DNA of 64,000 nucleotides, taken from assembly GCA_964441245.1 (NCBI GenBank), contig CAYTVR010000001.1, positions 81,967 through 145,966 on the forward strand. The letters are read 5' to 3'. The position numbers were made by a program, and so were the translations under genes. Source of the stretch: JALZUU01 sp964441245. Lineage in GTDB: Bacteria; Bacteroidota; Bacteroidia; Chitinophagales; Saprospiraceae. Below, one piece after another: positions 33,591-41,405 of the stretch (the stretch's first letter is position 1; the number at the start of each line of letters is the position of its first letter). Below the pieces are notes generated by a model. The model was not told the origin of the DNA and did not search any database. It worked only from the letters and a program-made list of their open reading frames with translations.

Positions 33591-34600
33591 TGGCAGGAAC
33601 CACCTTTAAGTTGATAGTTATTTTTGCTTCGTTCTACTAATTCCATTCCAAATACCCCTTCAATCGTAGCTAATAAATCCTCCACTTTCGGCTGATCAAA
33701 AGAGGAGGTAAAAGGACAGGAGCTTAAACTGGCATCTAGCAATTGGACTTTTATATCAAATTGTTTTTCTAATTCATTTAAGACCTCTCCCAAGGCTTGT
33801 TCTTTAAAAGATAACTTACCGGTATGCCAAAAAAGAAAATTTTCAGATGTCGCTTTTTGTTTGACTAAAGTTTTATTTTTTTTATTTAGAATTCCATTTT
33901 CATTAGCTTCCAAATATATTTTTTGAGATTCGTCTCTTGTTTCGAGTTGTACTCGTCCAGTTAGAACTTCCACTTTCATTTCTCTTTCTGTTGAAAAATC
34001 TCGAACGTTAAAAGAGGTTCCGAGAACTTTGACTTCGCCGCTTTCTGTTTGTATCACAAATGGTCGATTCGTGTCTGGGATTACTTCAAAATAAGCTTGT
34101 CCTTGTAATCGAACTCTTCTTTCCTTGACGGAAAAATTCTCTGGACGTGAAAAAGTACTATTTTCACTTACCCATACTTTAGTTCCATCTGATAAGACCA
34201 ATGCTTCAGTCATTTTTTCAACAACTGCAATTTGTTCCCATTCATTGGCTGCTCGAAAATAATTTCTCAAGAGATATCCTATCGACACTAAAATCAAAAA
34301 ACTAGCTGCTACACTCCACCAATTTCTACGCGGCAAAGAACGAACAGGTGTTGAATCTTTCTCCAATGGTGACGCTATAGCATCCATTTTTTTCTCCAGT
34401 TCCTCATAGTCTTCATCCAAATCAACGACGACTGGATCATTGTAACCACTACCCATTTTCCACGACATTTCTACACTTTGAGCAATTTGTTCATTTTCTT
34501 CCGAAGCAGCTAACCACGCATCCAATCTTTCCGATTCAGATCGGGTAATATGCTTCGAGAGTTTTTTATACAAAAGTGATATGTAATCGTCTTCTTTCAT
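33587..34600 (-). CDS. FecR-family anti-sigma factor
   Basis: This is a single-pass inner-membrane regulator. The cytoplasmic N-terminal part (1-90) binds an ECF sigma factor. One helix follows at about 92-112 (WWSVAASFLILVSIGYLL). The periplasmic FecR domain (about 125-225) includes LSDGTKVWVSENSTFSRPE, EVLGTSFNVRDF-like KVLGTSFNVRDF and VEVLTGRVQLE. The C-terminal DUF4974-type segment (about 265-335) contains LGEVLNELEKQFDIKV. It sits immediately before its receptor gene and overlaps it. The ECF sigma factor it should control is 2.7 kb upstream, beyond three unrelated genes. Confidence 0.93.
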   Translation of the reverse strand: MKEDDYISLLYKKLSKHITRSESERLDAWLAASEENEQIAQSVEMSWKMGSGYNDPVVVDLDEDYEELEKKMDAIASPLEKDSTPVRSLPRRNWWSVAASFLILVSIGYLLRNYFRAANEWEQIAVVEKMTEALVLSDGTKVWVSENSTFSRPENFSVKERRVRLQGQAYFEVIPDTNRPFVIQTESGEVKVLGTSFNVRDFSTEREMKVEVLTGRVQLETRDESQKIYLEANENGILNKKNKTLVKQKATSENFLFWHTGKLSFKEQALGEVLNELEKQFDIKVQLLDASLSSCPFTSSFDQPKVEDLLATIEGVFGMELVERSKNNYQLKGGSCQ

Positions 34601-34623
34601 TTTTTTTCTATGAAATTATTGAT

Positions 34624-34631
34624 CAAAGATA
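34624..34631 (-). promoter_or_regulatory. Predicted -7 element of the fecR-receptor operon
   Basis: On the minus strand this reads TATCTTTG, matching TAnnTTTG only about 24 bp from the fecR start. A TTTG 25 bp further upstream could be a widely spaced -33. An ECF-specific promoter is equally possible and was not recognised. Confidence 0.35.
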
Positions 34632-34668
34632 ATGCTTTCTTTGGTCTTCTAAAATACAAAGACAGACA

Positions 34669-34705
34669 GCATAGTTCCGTACGACTATATTATACAGAAC
34701 TATGC
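34669..34705 (-). terminator. Hairpin after the ankyrin lipoprotein gene
   Basis: A perfect 9-bp stem (34669-34677, 34697-34705), 24 bp beyond the stop, isolates this gene from the fecR operon. Confidence 0.55.
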
Positions 34706-34729
34706 CACTATTATCGTGTCTATTCTTCA

Positions 34730-35560
34730 CTATTCAATCAATCCTAGAAGGTCAAAATTTTTATAATTCTTTAGATATTCATAAACCGTTTTTCCTCTAT
34801 GATCCTTAATGTTAACATCAGCACCCAATTCAATTAATCGCTCAAAATAATAGGTATCTGTATTCTTTGAGGCTTTCATCAGAGCGGTACGATTTCCACG
34901 ACATGGTTGATCTATATTTGCTCCAAGTTCTATTAATTTATCAAAAGCCTTTCTATTTCCTTTTGAGATGGCGAGTGACAATGGTGTGGTCGTTAAGCCT
35001 CCCATTTTCTCACAGATATTGATTTCCATTTTGTCCTCTATCACCAGTTCTTCCAGCGTTTTTAAATCCGATTCTAAAACGCAATATTTTATTTTATCAA
35101 CATCTTCAAGGCTATAAAATGCTCTGGATTTTATTCGATAAGAATGGTGTTCTAATTTAACTTTTTCTCCTATTTGGTCGACAAATTTAAACACATAATA
35201 GTTGTTGACTCGCGATCTGTATTTAGCTACCACATAATCACCAATGGCTACATTCATGGTCTTTCGTGGTTTTCCATTTCTTCCAACTTCTTGATACATC
35301 GCATTAAAGTCTGCACTGAGTATTAAGCTATCGCTAAGTTCTGAAAATGAGCCAATATCAATTTTTGCTAACTTCCAAGATCCTCCTGGATAAACCCAAG
35401 CTGTCGTCGATGTATTTCTACTAAATCCTAATCTTCGTGGACAATCATCAAAAGTATGACTTTGCTTATATGTTTCATCAATTTGATTGACGAATGACTT
35501 TTGTGTATAACTACAAGAGATTGATGTAATCATTAGGAGTATAAAAAATGTGTATTTCAT
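34730..35560 (-). CDS. Ankyrin-repeat lipoprotein
   Basis: This is an exported protein with a lipoprotein signal (TSISC, Cys at residue 16). Residues 25-150 form a domain I cannot name, rich in aromatics, containing GDYVVAKYRSRVNNYYVF, perhaps a Tudor/SH3-like barrel. Residues 165-276 hold about three ankyrin repeats (TTPLSLAISKGNRKAFDKLIELGANID, then TALMKAS and FERLIELGADVNIKDHRGKTVYEYL). Ankyrin repeats mediate protein binding. It stands between the FecR operon and the ECF sigma gene with a small membrane protein and a T9SS cargo gene, all on one strand. A toxin-immunity or surface-binding role cannot be argued from this sequence. Confidence 0.75.
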   Translation of the reverse strand: MKYTFFILLMITSISCSYTQKSFVNQIDETYKQSHTFDDCPRRLGFSRNTSTTAWVYPGGSWKLAKIDIGSFSELSDSLILSADFNAMYQEVGRNGKPRKTMNVAIGDYVVAKYRSRVNNYYVFKFVDQIGEKVKLEHHSYRIKSRAFYSLEDVDKIKYCVLESDLKTLEELVIEDKMEINICEKMGGLTTTPLSLAISKGNRKAFDKLIELGANIDQPCRGNRTALMKASKNTDTYYFERLIELGADVNIKDHRGKTVYEYLKNYKNFDLLGLIE

Positions 35561-35596
35561 GTTTTGTATTTTTTTGTTTTTAAAATTTGATTTGTT

Positions 35597-35833
35597 TTAG
35601 TTTTGCTTTTTGTTGTTAAGATGTTTGTGCCCGTTTATAAATAATTGAATGCCTACTCCGAAAGAAAGTGCACCTAGAAATTTAAACCATATTTTTATTG
35701 TCGGTACAAAGTTTATGATTAGTCCAATTCCGATGATGATCAAAATGAGCCCAATCAACTTATATAGTTTTAGCAATGGTTCCGTTAAACTTTCCCAGTC
35801 CGGAGTTATATCAAACCATTTAGTTTTATTCAT
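35597..35833 (-). CDS. Small membrane protein, 78 aa, unknown
   Basis: No family is recognised. Two hydrophobic helices (about residues 24-44, LYKLIGLILIIIGIGLIINF, and 50-66) are followed by a basic tail (NGHKHLNNKKQN). The N-terminus is polar and aromatic. It lies 36 bp upstream of the ankyrin lipoprotein gene and 21 bp downstream of the T9SS cargo gene, so the three probably share a transcript. Confidence 0.6.
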   Translation of the reverse strand: MNKTKWFDITPDWESLTEPLLKLYKLIGLILIIIGIGLIINFVPTIKIWFKFLGALSFGVGIQLFINGHKHLNNKKQN

Positions 35834-35854
35834 GATTCTATTTTTATAGAAAAA

Positions 35855-37126
35855 TTACGATTTAAAAAATCGTTTAGACTCGACGACTTCTCCCGTTTTT
35901 GAGTCTCTTAAAACCATAACATATAAACCTTTCGTCCAATCAGAACAAGCAATACTTGAGCCTCCGGAAATACTTGTTTCAGTCAATATTAGTTGGCCAT
36001 CGGAATTAAAAATTTCTATTTTAGTAGGCTCGACTATTTCGTCCATAGTAATCTGAAGGAAGTCAATTACGGGATTGGGATATAAATCAACTATTCGATT
36101 TTTCTCTATTATTTCCGTATTGGTTACTATCAAGTCAGTGCTGTATAATTGTGATAATTCATCCGTAATATCTGCCCCTATAAATAATTGATTGTTATAA
36201 ATCTCAACACATCTTACCAAATCTGCTTCATCACCAAAATTTAAACTGTGCCAATTATTACCATCCCACATCGCCACATTATTCGCTGCAACATCTCCAA
36301 TTTCATTGAAATCACCAACTACATATAATTGATCGTTGTGAACGACCATATCTCTAATTCCATACTCTCCAAGCCCTGTGACACTTCCACCTACAGCAGA
36401 CCAATTTGTCCCATTCCATTTTGCAATAAATTTAGCGCTTACCCCTCCTGCCATTTCAAATTCTCCACCAACATATAACTCTGATTGAAAAACAGTCATA
36501 CATCTTACTATTCCTGAAACTCCTTCTCCTAAAGGCAGGATACAGTTGTTTTTCCAAATGGCTATATTATTTAAATCCCACGATTCGATCCACCCGCCAA
36601 CAATAAGGTCACCATCATATTTGTTGATTGCATAAATCCCATCCCAAGGCATTTCAAAATCATAAATTTCATAGAAAAAAGAGTTGCTTGTTTTCTTACT
36701 TAATACTCCCGATCCACTTCCTATATATACTTCATTTTCATCTGAAAAAATACTCGCATAATTATGTCCACCAGCTCCGAATGGACTTACCCAATCATCG
36801 CCATCCCATTTATAAACATCCGTATTCGGAATTTGTAAATGCCCCGTCGCATATAAATTTCCTTGAAAAGAAGCCATTCCTCGAAGACCAGATCCACCTA
36901 CGCTAGGCGCATGATCATCAAATGAATTTCCATCATAATGAGTAAACCACCTACAAGCATTGTCTTCTCGTTCGAAAAAGCTTCCGCAGATATATAAGTC
37001 ATTATCAAAAACATATAAATCATTGATCGAGTTGTCAAAACTAGAATGGTTGGTCCATTGGCCTTGGGCATTCATCGTAAAAAGAAAAAGAATTAATAAT
37101 GTGCTGAACAGGCTAAATCGTTTCAT
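35855..37126 (-). CDS. T9SS-exported beta-propeller-like protein
   Basis: This is a secreted or surface protein. The signal peptide ends TMNAQGQ (residue 23). Residues 25-330 carry repeated strands of the form LYVGGEFEMAGG, WDGNNWHSL and LYVVGDFNEIGD, roughly every 45 residues, which resembles a Kelch-like or similar beta-propeller. Residues 345-423 are a type A T9SS sorting domain: YPNPVIDFLQI, then IEIFNSDGQLILTE and the closing KGLYVMVLRDSKTGEVVESKRFF. Family members are attached to the cell surface after cleavage of this tail. Substrate or partner is unknown. Its location, between ECF sigma and fecR genes, is unusual. Confidence 0.85.
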   Translation of the reverse strand: MKRFSLFSTLLILFLFTMNAQGQWTNHSSFDNSINDLYVFDNDLYICGSFFEREDNACRWFTHYDGNSFDDHAPSVGGSGLRGMASFQGNLYATGHLQIPNTDVYKWDGDDWVSPFGAGGHNYASIFSDENEVYIGSGSGVLSKKTSNSFFYEIYDFEMPWDGIYAINKYDGDLIVGGWIESWDLNNIAIWKNNCILPLGEGVSGIVRCMTVFQSELYVGGEFEMAGGVSAKFIAKWNGTNWSAVGGSVTGLGEYGIRDMVVHNDQLYVVGDFNEIGDVAANNVAMWDGNNWHSLNFGDEADLVRCVEIYNNQLFIGADITDELSQLYSTDLIVTNTEIIEKNRIVDLYPNPVIDFLQITMDEIVEPTKIEIFNSDGQLILTETSISGGSSIACSDWTKGLYVMVLRDSKTGEVVESKRFFKS

Positions 37127-37315
37127 AAGTTTGTTTTTAAAGTTTTACTTTGCTTTACGCAAAAAATGATTTCTTTAGTTGATTCCTCTTAGGACAACTT
37201 GAACAAACTGGAACACCTACGCGATTCTATTATTTTTTAAAAAAAGATTGATTTTTTTTGTGCGACAAATAAAAAAACCAGCATAAAACGTTGATTATCA
37301 ACATCAATACTAATT

Positions 37316-37891
37316 TTAAAACAACAATAAAAAAAGAGAAATTAAATTCCTAGAAATATAAGGATGGACTACTTGACGTAAAATTTTCAAAGCTTTCGTC
37401 ATTTGATTTTCAACCGTTCGAGGAGACAAATCTAGTTTTGCTGCGATCTCTTTATGAGATAAACCCTCTAAACGACAAAGTGTAAAAATCAATCGACACC
37501 GTTCTGGTAATTGACTGATGGTCTTGTTGACTAGGTTTTGTAAATCTTCAGCTTCTAACTTTTCTTGGGGACTATTGCTGACAATACCTTCTGGCAAATT
37601 GGTGGGCTCTTGATATTTGAGTTTTCTTGTTTTGAGTAAATTAAACGTACGATTTACCATCGAGCGACGAAGGTAAGCTCTCACAGAAGTATTGATTTGA
37701 ATTTGTGCTCGTTTTTTCCATAACTCTAAAAAAACTTCTTGCCCAACGTCTTTAGCTAAATTTCTATCCCCTGTGATATTAACTACGGACTGTAATAAAA
37801 ATTCATAGTGCCGATCAAATAATTGCCGAAAAGCTTGTCGATCATTTAGTCGAACTTGTTCCAGTAATTGATGATCTTCTACCTTGGACAT
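37316..37891 (-). CDS. ECF-type RNA polymerase sigma factor
   Basis: This is an alternative sigma factor of the FecI-like group common in Bacteroidota. Region 2 (about 12-85) has FRQLFDRHYEFLLQSV and DVGQEVFLELWKKR. Region 4 (about 120-175) has LPERCRLIFTLCRLEGLSHKEIAAKL and SPRTVENQMTKALKILR. There is no C-terminal extension. Normally the gene is followed directly by fecR and a TonB receptor; here those genes are on the same strand but start 2.7 kb further on. Pairing with that FecR is the simplest reading. Confidence 0.93.
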   Translation of the reverse strand: MSKVEDHQLLEQVRLNDRQAFRQLFDRHYEFLLQSVVNITGDRNLAKDVGQEVFLELWKKRAQIQINTSVRAYLRRSMVNRTFNLLKTRKLKYQEPTNLPEGIVSNSPQEKLEAEDLQNLVNKTISQLPERCRLIFTLCRLEGLSHKEIAAKLDLSPRTVENQMTKALKILRQVVHPYISRNLISLFLLLF

Positions 37892-37934
37892 TTATATTAA
37901 AACATTTTAGAAAAGAAAAAATACAAGATACAGT

Positions 37935-39407
37935 TTACTTACTTCCGTTCAAAATCATTTGATAATAAAACTGAATAGCTTTTTTGTAGGTATCAATACT
38001 AATTTTTTCATCAATTCCATGAATACATTTCAAATCAGCATTAGTCAATTGCACGGGTAAAAATCTAAATATATTTTCAGATAATTCACTATAATGTCGG
38101 CTATCGGTAGCCGCAATGACTACCATAGGAGCCACTACTACCTCTTCATATATTTCCCTGGTCGTTCGTTGCAAAACGTTGTAGCCAAAAGAAGTGGTGC
38201 TTGAAATTTTTGAAGGTGCGCTCGAAAATTCTGGATTATCTTCCTTTACTTTGATTCGATCATCTCCTATCGTTTGGCGTACATATGATGCGACAGTCTC
38301 TGATGTCTCTCCTGGAAGGATTCGAAAATTGATCTTTGCATTTGCTTGACTTGGCAATACATTGTCTTTGACTCCAGCATCTAACATCGTCAAAGCAGTA
38401 GTCGTTCGTAAAACCGCATTTGAGGTCGGTGCAGCCGAAAGTTGATTGACTAATATTCCTTCAAATAGCCAAAGGTTGGCGAAGACCAATTTATGTGGCC
38501 ATTCCATTTCTGGTCCTACATGATCAAATAAATCTTTTACTGGACCTTCTATTTTTCCTGGAAAAGGATGTTCCTCTAAAGTGACCAAAGCTTTACTTAA
38601 GATCCCAATTGCCGTTTCTTTAGGAGGCATAGATGAATGTCCTCCCTGTGGAAGTTGAGCCGTCAAACTCAAGGTGGTATATCCCTTTTCAGAATTGCCA
38701 ATCATAGCCACAGGCTTAGACAAACCAGGTAAAGCATTTTCTAAAAGAACGCTTCCTTCATCCAAAATAAATTCAAAATCTAAACCTTCTTGTTTGAATC
38801 GGCGAGCTATTGCTATTGCTCCATTTTCTCCTCCAACTTCTTCGTCATGGCCAAAAGCCAAATAAATACTTCGCTCAGGTTGGTAGTTTTTTTGTAATAA
38901 TAATTCAATCGCTTCTAAGATTCCAAAAGCACTTACCTTATCATCTAATGTTCCTCTTCCCCAAATAATCCCCTTTTCAATTTTTCCACTATAAGGCAGT
39001 TGTGTCCACAAACTTTGGCTTTCTTTTTCTACAGGTACAACGTCCAAATGTGCTAATAATAAAATGGGTTTAAGATTTTGATTTTTGCCTGGCCAATGAT
39101 AGACTACGCTAAACTCATTAACCATCTCTTTCTCTAGAAAAGAATCGACTAAAACAAATTCCTTCTCCATATAGGCATGTAGATTGTCAAATGCTAATGT
39201 ATCCACTCTATCTTCATAGGATACTGTTGGAAATCGAACAGCTTCGGCCAATCGTTTGACCACTGCATCACTAACAACAACTTTTTCTACTGGTGCATAT
39301 ACGAATTGTTTGGGCGTATAAGTAAGTGTTTTGAAGCAAACTACTCCAATGATAATGAGGAGAACAAAAAGTAGTAGACGAAAGAGTAACCGTCGAAGTT
39401 TTTTCAT
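37935..39407 (-). CDS. M20-family metallopeptidase (PM20D1/carboxypeptidase S-like)
   Basis: This is a zinc-dependent exopeptidase or amidase. An N-terminal membrane helix (about 8-28) may anchor it or act as a signal. The metal site is complete: His in LLLAHLDVVPV, Asp in GRGTLDDK, the catalytic Glu in GHDEEVGGE, a later Glu in LDEGS and the final His in DSRHYSEL. The dimerisation domain sits between. Of the M20 groups, it most resembles the carboxypeptidase S/PM20D1 type because of the N-terminal helix and the DDK wording. The start ATG at 39407 is preferred over a TTG at 39428. Confidence 0.9.
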   Translation of the reverse strand: MKKLRRLLFRLLLFVLLIIIGVVCFKTLTYTPKQFVYAPVEKVVVSDAVVKRLAEAVRFPTVSYEDRVDTLAFDNLHAYMEKEFVLVDSFLEKEMVNEFSVVYHWPGKNQNLKPILLLAHLDVVPVEKESQSLWTQLPYSGKIEKGIIWGRGTLDDKVSAFGILEAIELLLQKNYQPERSIYLAFGHDEEVGGENGAIAIARRFKQEGLDFEFILDEGSVLLENALPGLSKPVAMIGNSEKGYTTLSLTAQLPQGGHSSMPPKETAIGILSKALVTLEEHPFPGKIEGPVKDLFDHVGPEMEWPHKLVFANLWLFEGILVNQLSAAPTSNAVLRTTTALTMLDAGVKDNVLPSQANAKINFRILPGETSETVASYVRQTIGDDRIKVKEDNPEFSSAPSKISSTTSFGYNVLQRTTREIYEEVVVAPMVVIAATDSRHYSELSENIFRFLPVQLTNADLKCIHGIDEKISIDTYKKAIQFYYQMILNGSK

Positions 39408-39522
39408 GATTCTAGGGTAATTGTTCAAGAATTAAATCCTAAAGCTAATGAAATTTTGAAACATCATATCGAATAAAAAACTTTGCACGCACTGTTTTTT
39501 TTTTATAAAAATGATCTAAACG

Positions 39523-39559
39523 AAGAAAACAGAAACTGCCATGCAATTTCTGTTTTCTT
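39523..39559 (-). terminator. Hairpin after rfbA
   Basis: A perfect 13-bp stem (39523-39535, 39547-39559) with an 11-nt loop lies 45 bp past the rfbA stop. It probably closes the phosphorelay-rfbA transcript. Confidence 0.7.
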
Positions 39560-39604
39560 AAAGTCGTATTGTGGTAACTACTTTACGGTATAGAACGAGC
39601 AGTA

Positions 39605-40468
39605 TTAGCGTTTCAAAAGATTCAATAGATATTGACCATATCCGCTTTTGATATATTTTTGACCGAGGTGTTCTAATTGTTTGGCATCAATAAATCCTTT
39701 TTCATAAGCGATTTCTTCAATGCAACCAATTTTTAGTCCTTGACGATCTTCGATGACTTCAATAAATTGCCCTGCTTGAATCAAGGATTTATGCGTTCCC
39801 GTGTCTAACCAAGCTACTCCTCGACCTAGAACACCAACTTTTAATTTACCATTACGTAGATAATGTTTATTGACATCAGTGATCTCATATTCTCCACGAG
39901 CACTCGGCTCCAAATTTTTCGCAATTTCTACAACAGAGTTATCATAAAAATATAAGCCCGGTACCGCATAATTTGATTTGGGCTCGGTTGGTTTTTCTTC
40001 TATAGATAATGCATTGAATTTTTCATCAAATTCTACCACACCATATCGTTCTGGATCGGCTACTTGATAGGCGAATACTACGCCACCATTAGGATTGGCA
40101 CTTTCTTGTAATAGTTCATCCAGTCCAGCGCCGTAAAAAATATTATCTCCAAGAATTAAAGCTACTGGGTCATTTCCTATAAAATCAGCTCCTAACACAA
40201 ATGCTTGGGCTAATCCGTTTGGTTCATGTTGAGCTACATAAGAAAATGAGCAACCAATCTCGCTACCATCTTTCAATAGTTTTTCAAAATGCGGTAAATC
40301 GTGTGGTGTAGAGATAATTAATATTTCCCGAATACCTGCTTTCATTAAAGCTGAAAGCGGATAATAAATCATCGGTTTATCATATACAGGCATCAGCTGT
40401 TTACTAACAGCAAGCGTTAGTGGATAGAGGCGAGTTCCAAGTCCCCCAGCTAGAATAATTCCTTTCAT
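39605..40468 (-). CDS. rfbA: Glucose-1-phosphate thymidylyltransferase
   Basis: This makes dTDP-glucose from dTTP and glucose-1-phosphate, the first step towards dTDP-rhamnose and other surface-sugar donors. The signature nucleotidyl-transferase motif opens the protein (MKGIILAGGLGTRLYPLT, residues 1-18), followed by KQLMPVYDKPMIYYPLS, the metal-site GDNIFYG, EEKPTEPKSNYAVPGLYFYD and GVAWLDTGTHKSL. The length of 287 fits. rfbB, rfbC and rfbD are not nearby. It follows a receiver-domain gene by only 27 bp on the same strand, an odd partner for a nucleotide-sugar gene and probably the end of the phosphorelay operon. Confidence 0.96.
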   Translation of the reverse strand: MKGIILAGGLGTRLYPLTLAVSKQLMPVYDKPMIYYPLSALMKAGIREILIISTPHDLPHFEKLLKDGSEIGCSFSYVAQHEPNGLAQAFVLGADFIGNDPVALILGDNIFYGAGLDELLQESANPNGGVVFAYQVADPERYGVVEFDEKFNALSIEEKPTEPKSNYAVPGLYFYDNSVVEIAKNLEPSARGEYEITDVNKHYLRNGKLKVGVLGRGVAWLDTGTHKSLIQAGQFIEVIEDRQGLKIGCIEEIAYEKGFIDAKQLEHLGQKYIKSGYGQYLLNLLKR

Positions 40469-40495
40469 AATGAATAATCTTTGAATTGAGTTAGT

Positions 40496-40891
40496 TTAAG
40501 CGCTAGCTTTTAGATTTTCCTCCTGCTCTTTCAAATCCTGAAGGATTTTCTTTATGCGAAGGATCAATTCATTCGGTTTGAATGGTTTGGTGATAAAGTC
40601 TGAGGCTCCTAAACGGAATGCTTCCAAAACTATTTCATCGTTTTCAAGGGACGAAATTACAATAATTGGTAGAGAACTTTTCATATCCTGACGAACAAAA
40701 TGCACTAATTCTAATCCTGTTACAAAAGGCATCATGATATCAGCAACAATAATATCGGGCGTGAACTCTTGGATTTTTTCTAAGGCTTTTTTTCCATTCT
40801 CTGCGACTATAACCTCAAAACCATGCTTACGAAGTCGAAACTCCAAAGCAGTCAACATAATTTCTTCATCTTCACATATCAAAATCTTCAT
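40496..40891 (-). CDS. Single-domain response regulator
   Basis: This is a stand-alone receiver of 131 residues. It has the acidic pocket (CEDEE, residues 6-10), the phospho-acceptor Asp51 in VADIMMP, a Ser/Thr switch in VISSLEND and the conserved Lys in FITKPFKPNEL. There is no output domain, so it must signal through another protein, as CheY or Spo0F do. It is encoded 148 bp downstream of the Hpt gene and 500 bp downstream of the hybrid kinase, so it is the likely terminal receiver of that relay. Confidence 0.9.
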   Translation of the reverse strand: MKILICEDEEIMLTALEFRLRKHGFEVIVAENGKKALEKIQEFTPDIIVADIMMPFVTGLELVHFVRQDMKSSLPIIVISSLENDEIVLEAFRLGASDFITKPFKPNELILRIKKILQDLKEQEENLKASA

Positions 40892-41038
40892 AAGTCCTAG
40901 AGCTTTTGTGGTTGGGAAATGAATGTTATCAGATTATTCTTTTTCGATGCTAAAGTCCCAATCTAACGTATAAACTGCAAAAAAGATACTACGAACTAAT
41001 TTATGATGTGACATAGTAAAAGGAAATAAAACGCAGTT

Positions 41039-41401
41039 TTAAGCTAATTTAGTCTGCTCTTTTTTCAATTCTTCCATTATGTTAGGACAAACCTCTTGCA
41101 TTACTTTCATTAAGTCCGCAATCTGAGCAGTTCCTTCTGTCGTTTTTGCCAAAGTCTCAATGTCCTTATTAGCATTAGTCATTTCAGTATTACCGACAAA
41201 AGCTAAGGTTGACTTCATTTTATGGCTTACAGATCCAAGTTCTTCCCAGCTTTCAGAAGCTAGTAGTCCAAGCATTTTTTCTAGTTCTTCTGGTAATTCT
41301 GTCAGTAACATGTCCAGCATGACTTGTTTCATTTCGGCATCACCATCGGCCATCATATCCATATATTCGAGATTGATAAAACTGTAACCGTTATCACTCA
41401 T
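41039..41401 (-). CDS. Histidine phosphotransfer (Hpt) domain protein
   Basis: This is an intermediate of a phosphorelay. The 120 residues form the four-helix Hpt fold, with the phospho-accepting His60 in LGSVSHKMKSTLAFVG. I start at the ATG at 41401, four bases after the kinase stop; an ATG at 41425 overlapping the kinase is also possible, and the longest frame begins at TTG. Tight linkage to the hybrid kinase and to a stand-alone receiver gives a complete His-Asp-His-Asp chain. Confidence 0.88.
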   Translation of the reverse strand: MSDNGYSFINLEYMDMMADGDAEMKQVMLDMLLTELPEELEKMLGLLASESWEELGSVSHKMKSTLAFVGNTEMTNANKDIETLAKTTEGTAQIADLMKVMQEVCPNIMEELKKEQTKLA

Positions 41402-41405
41402 CTGA

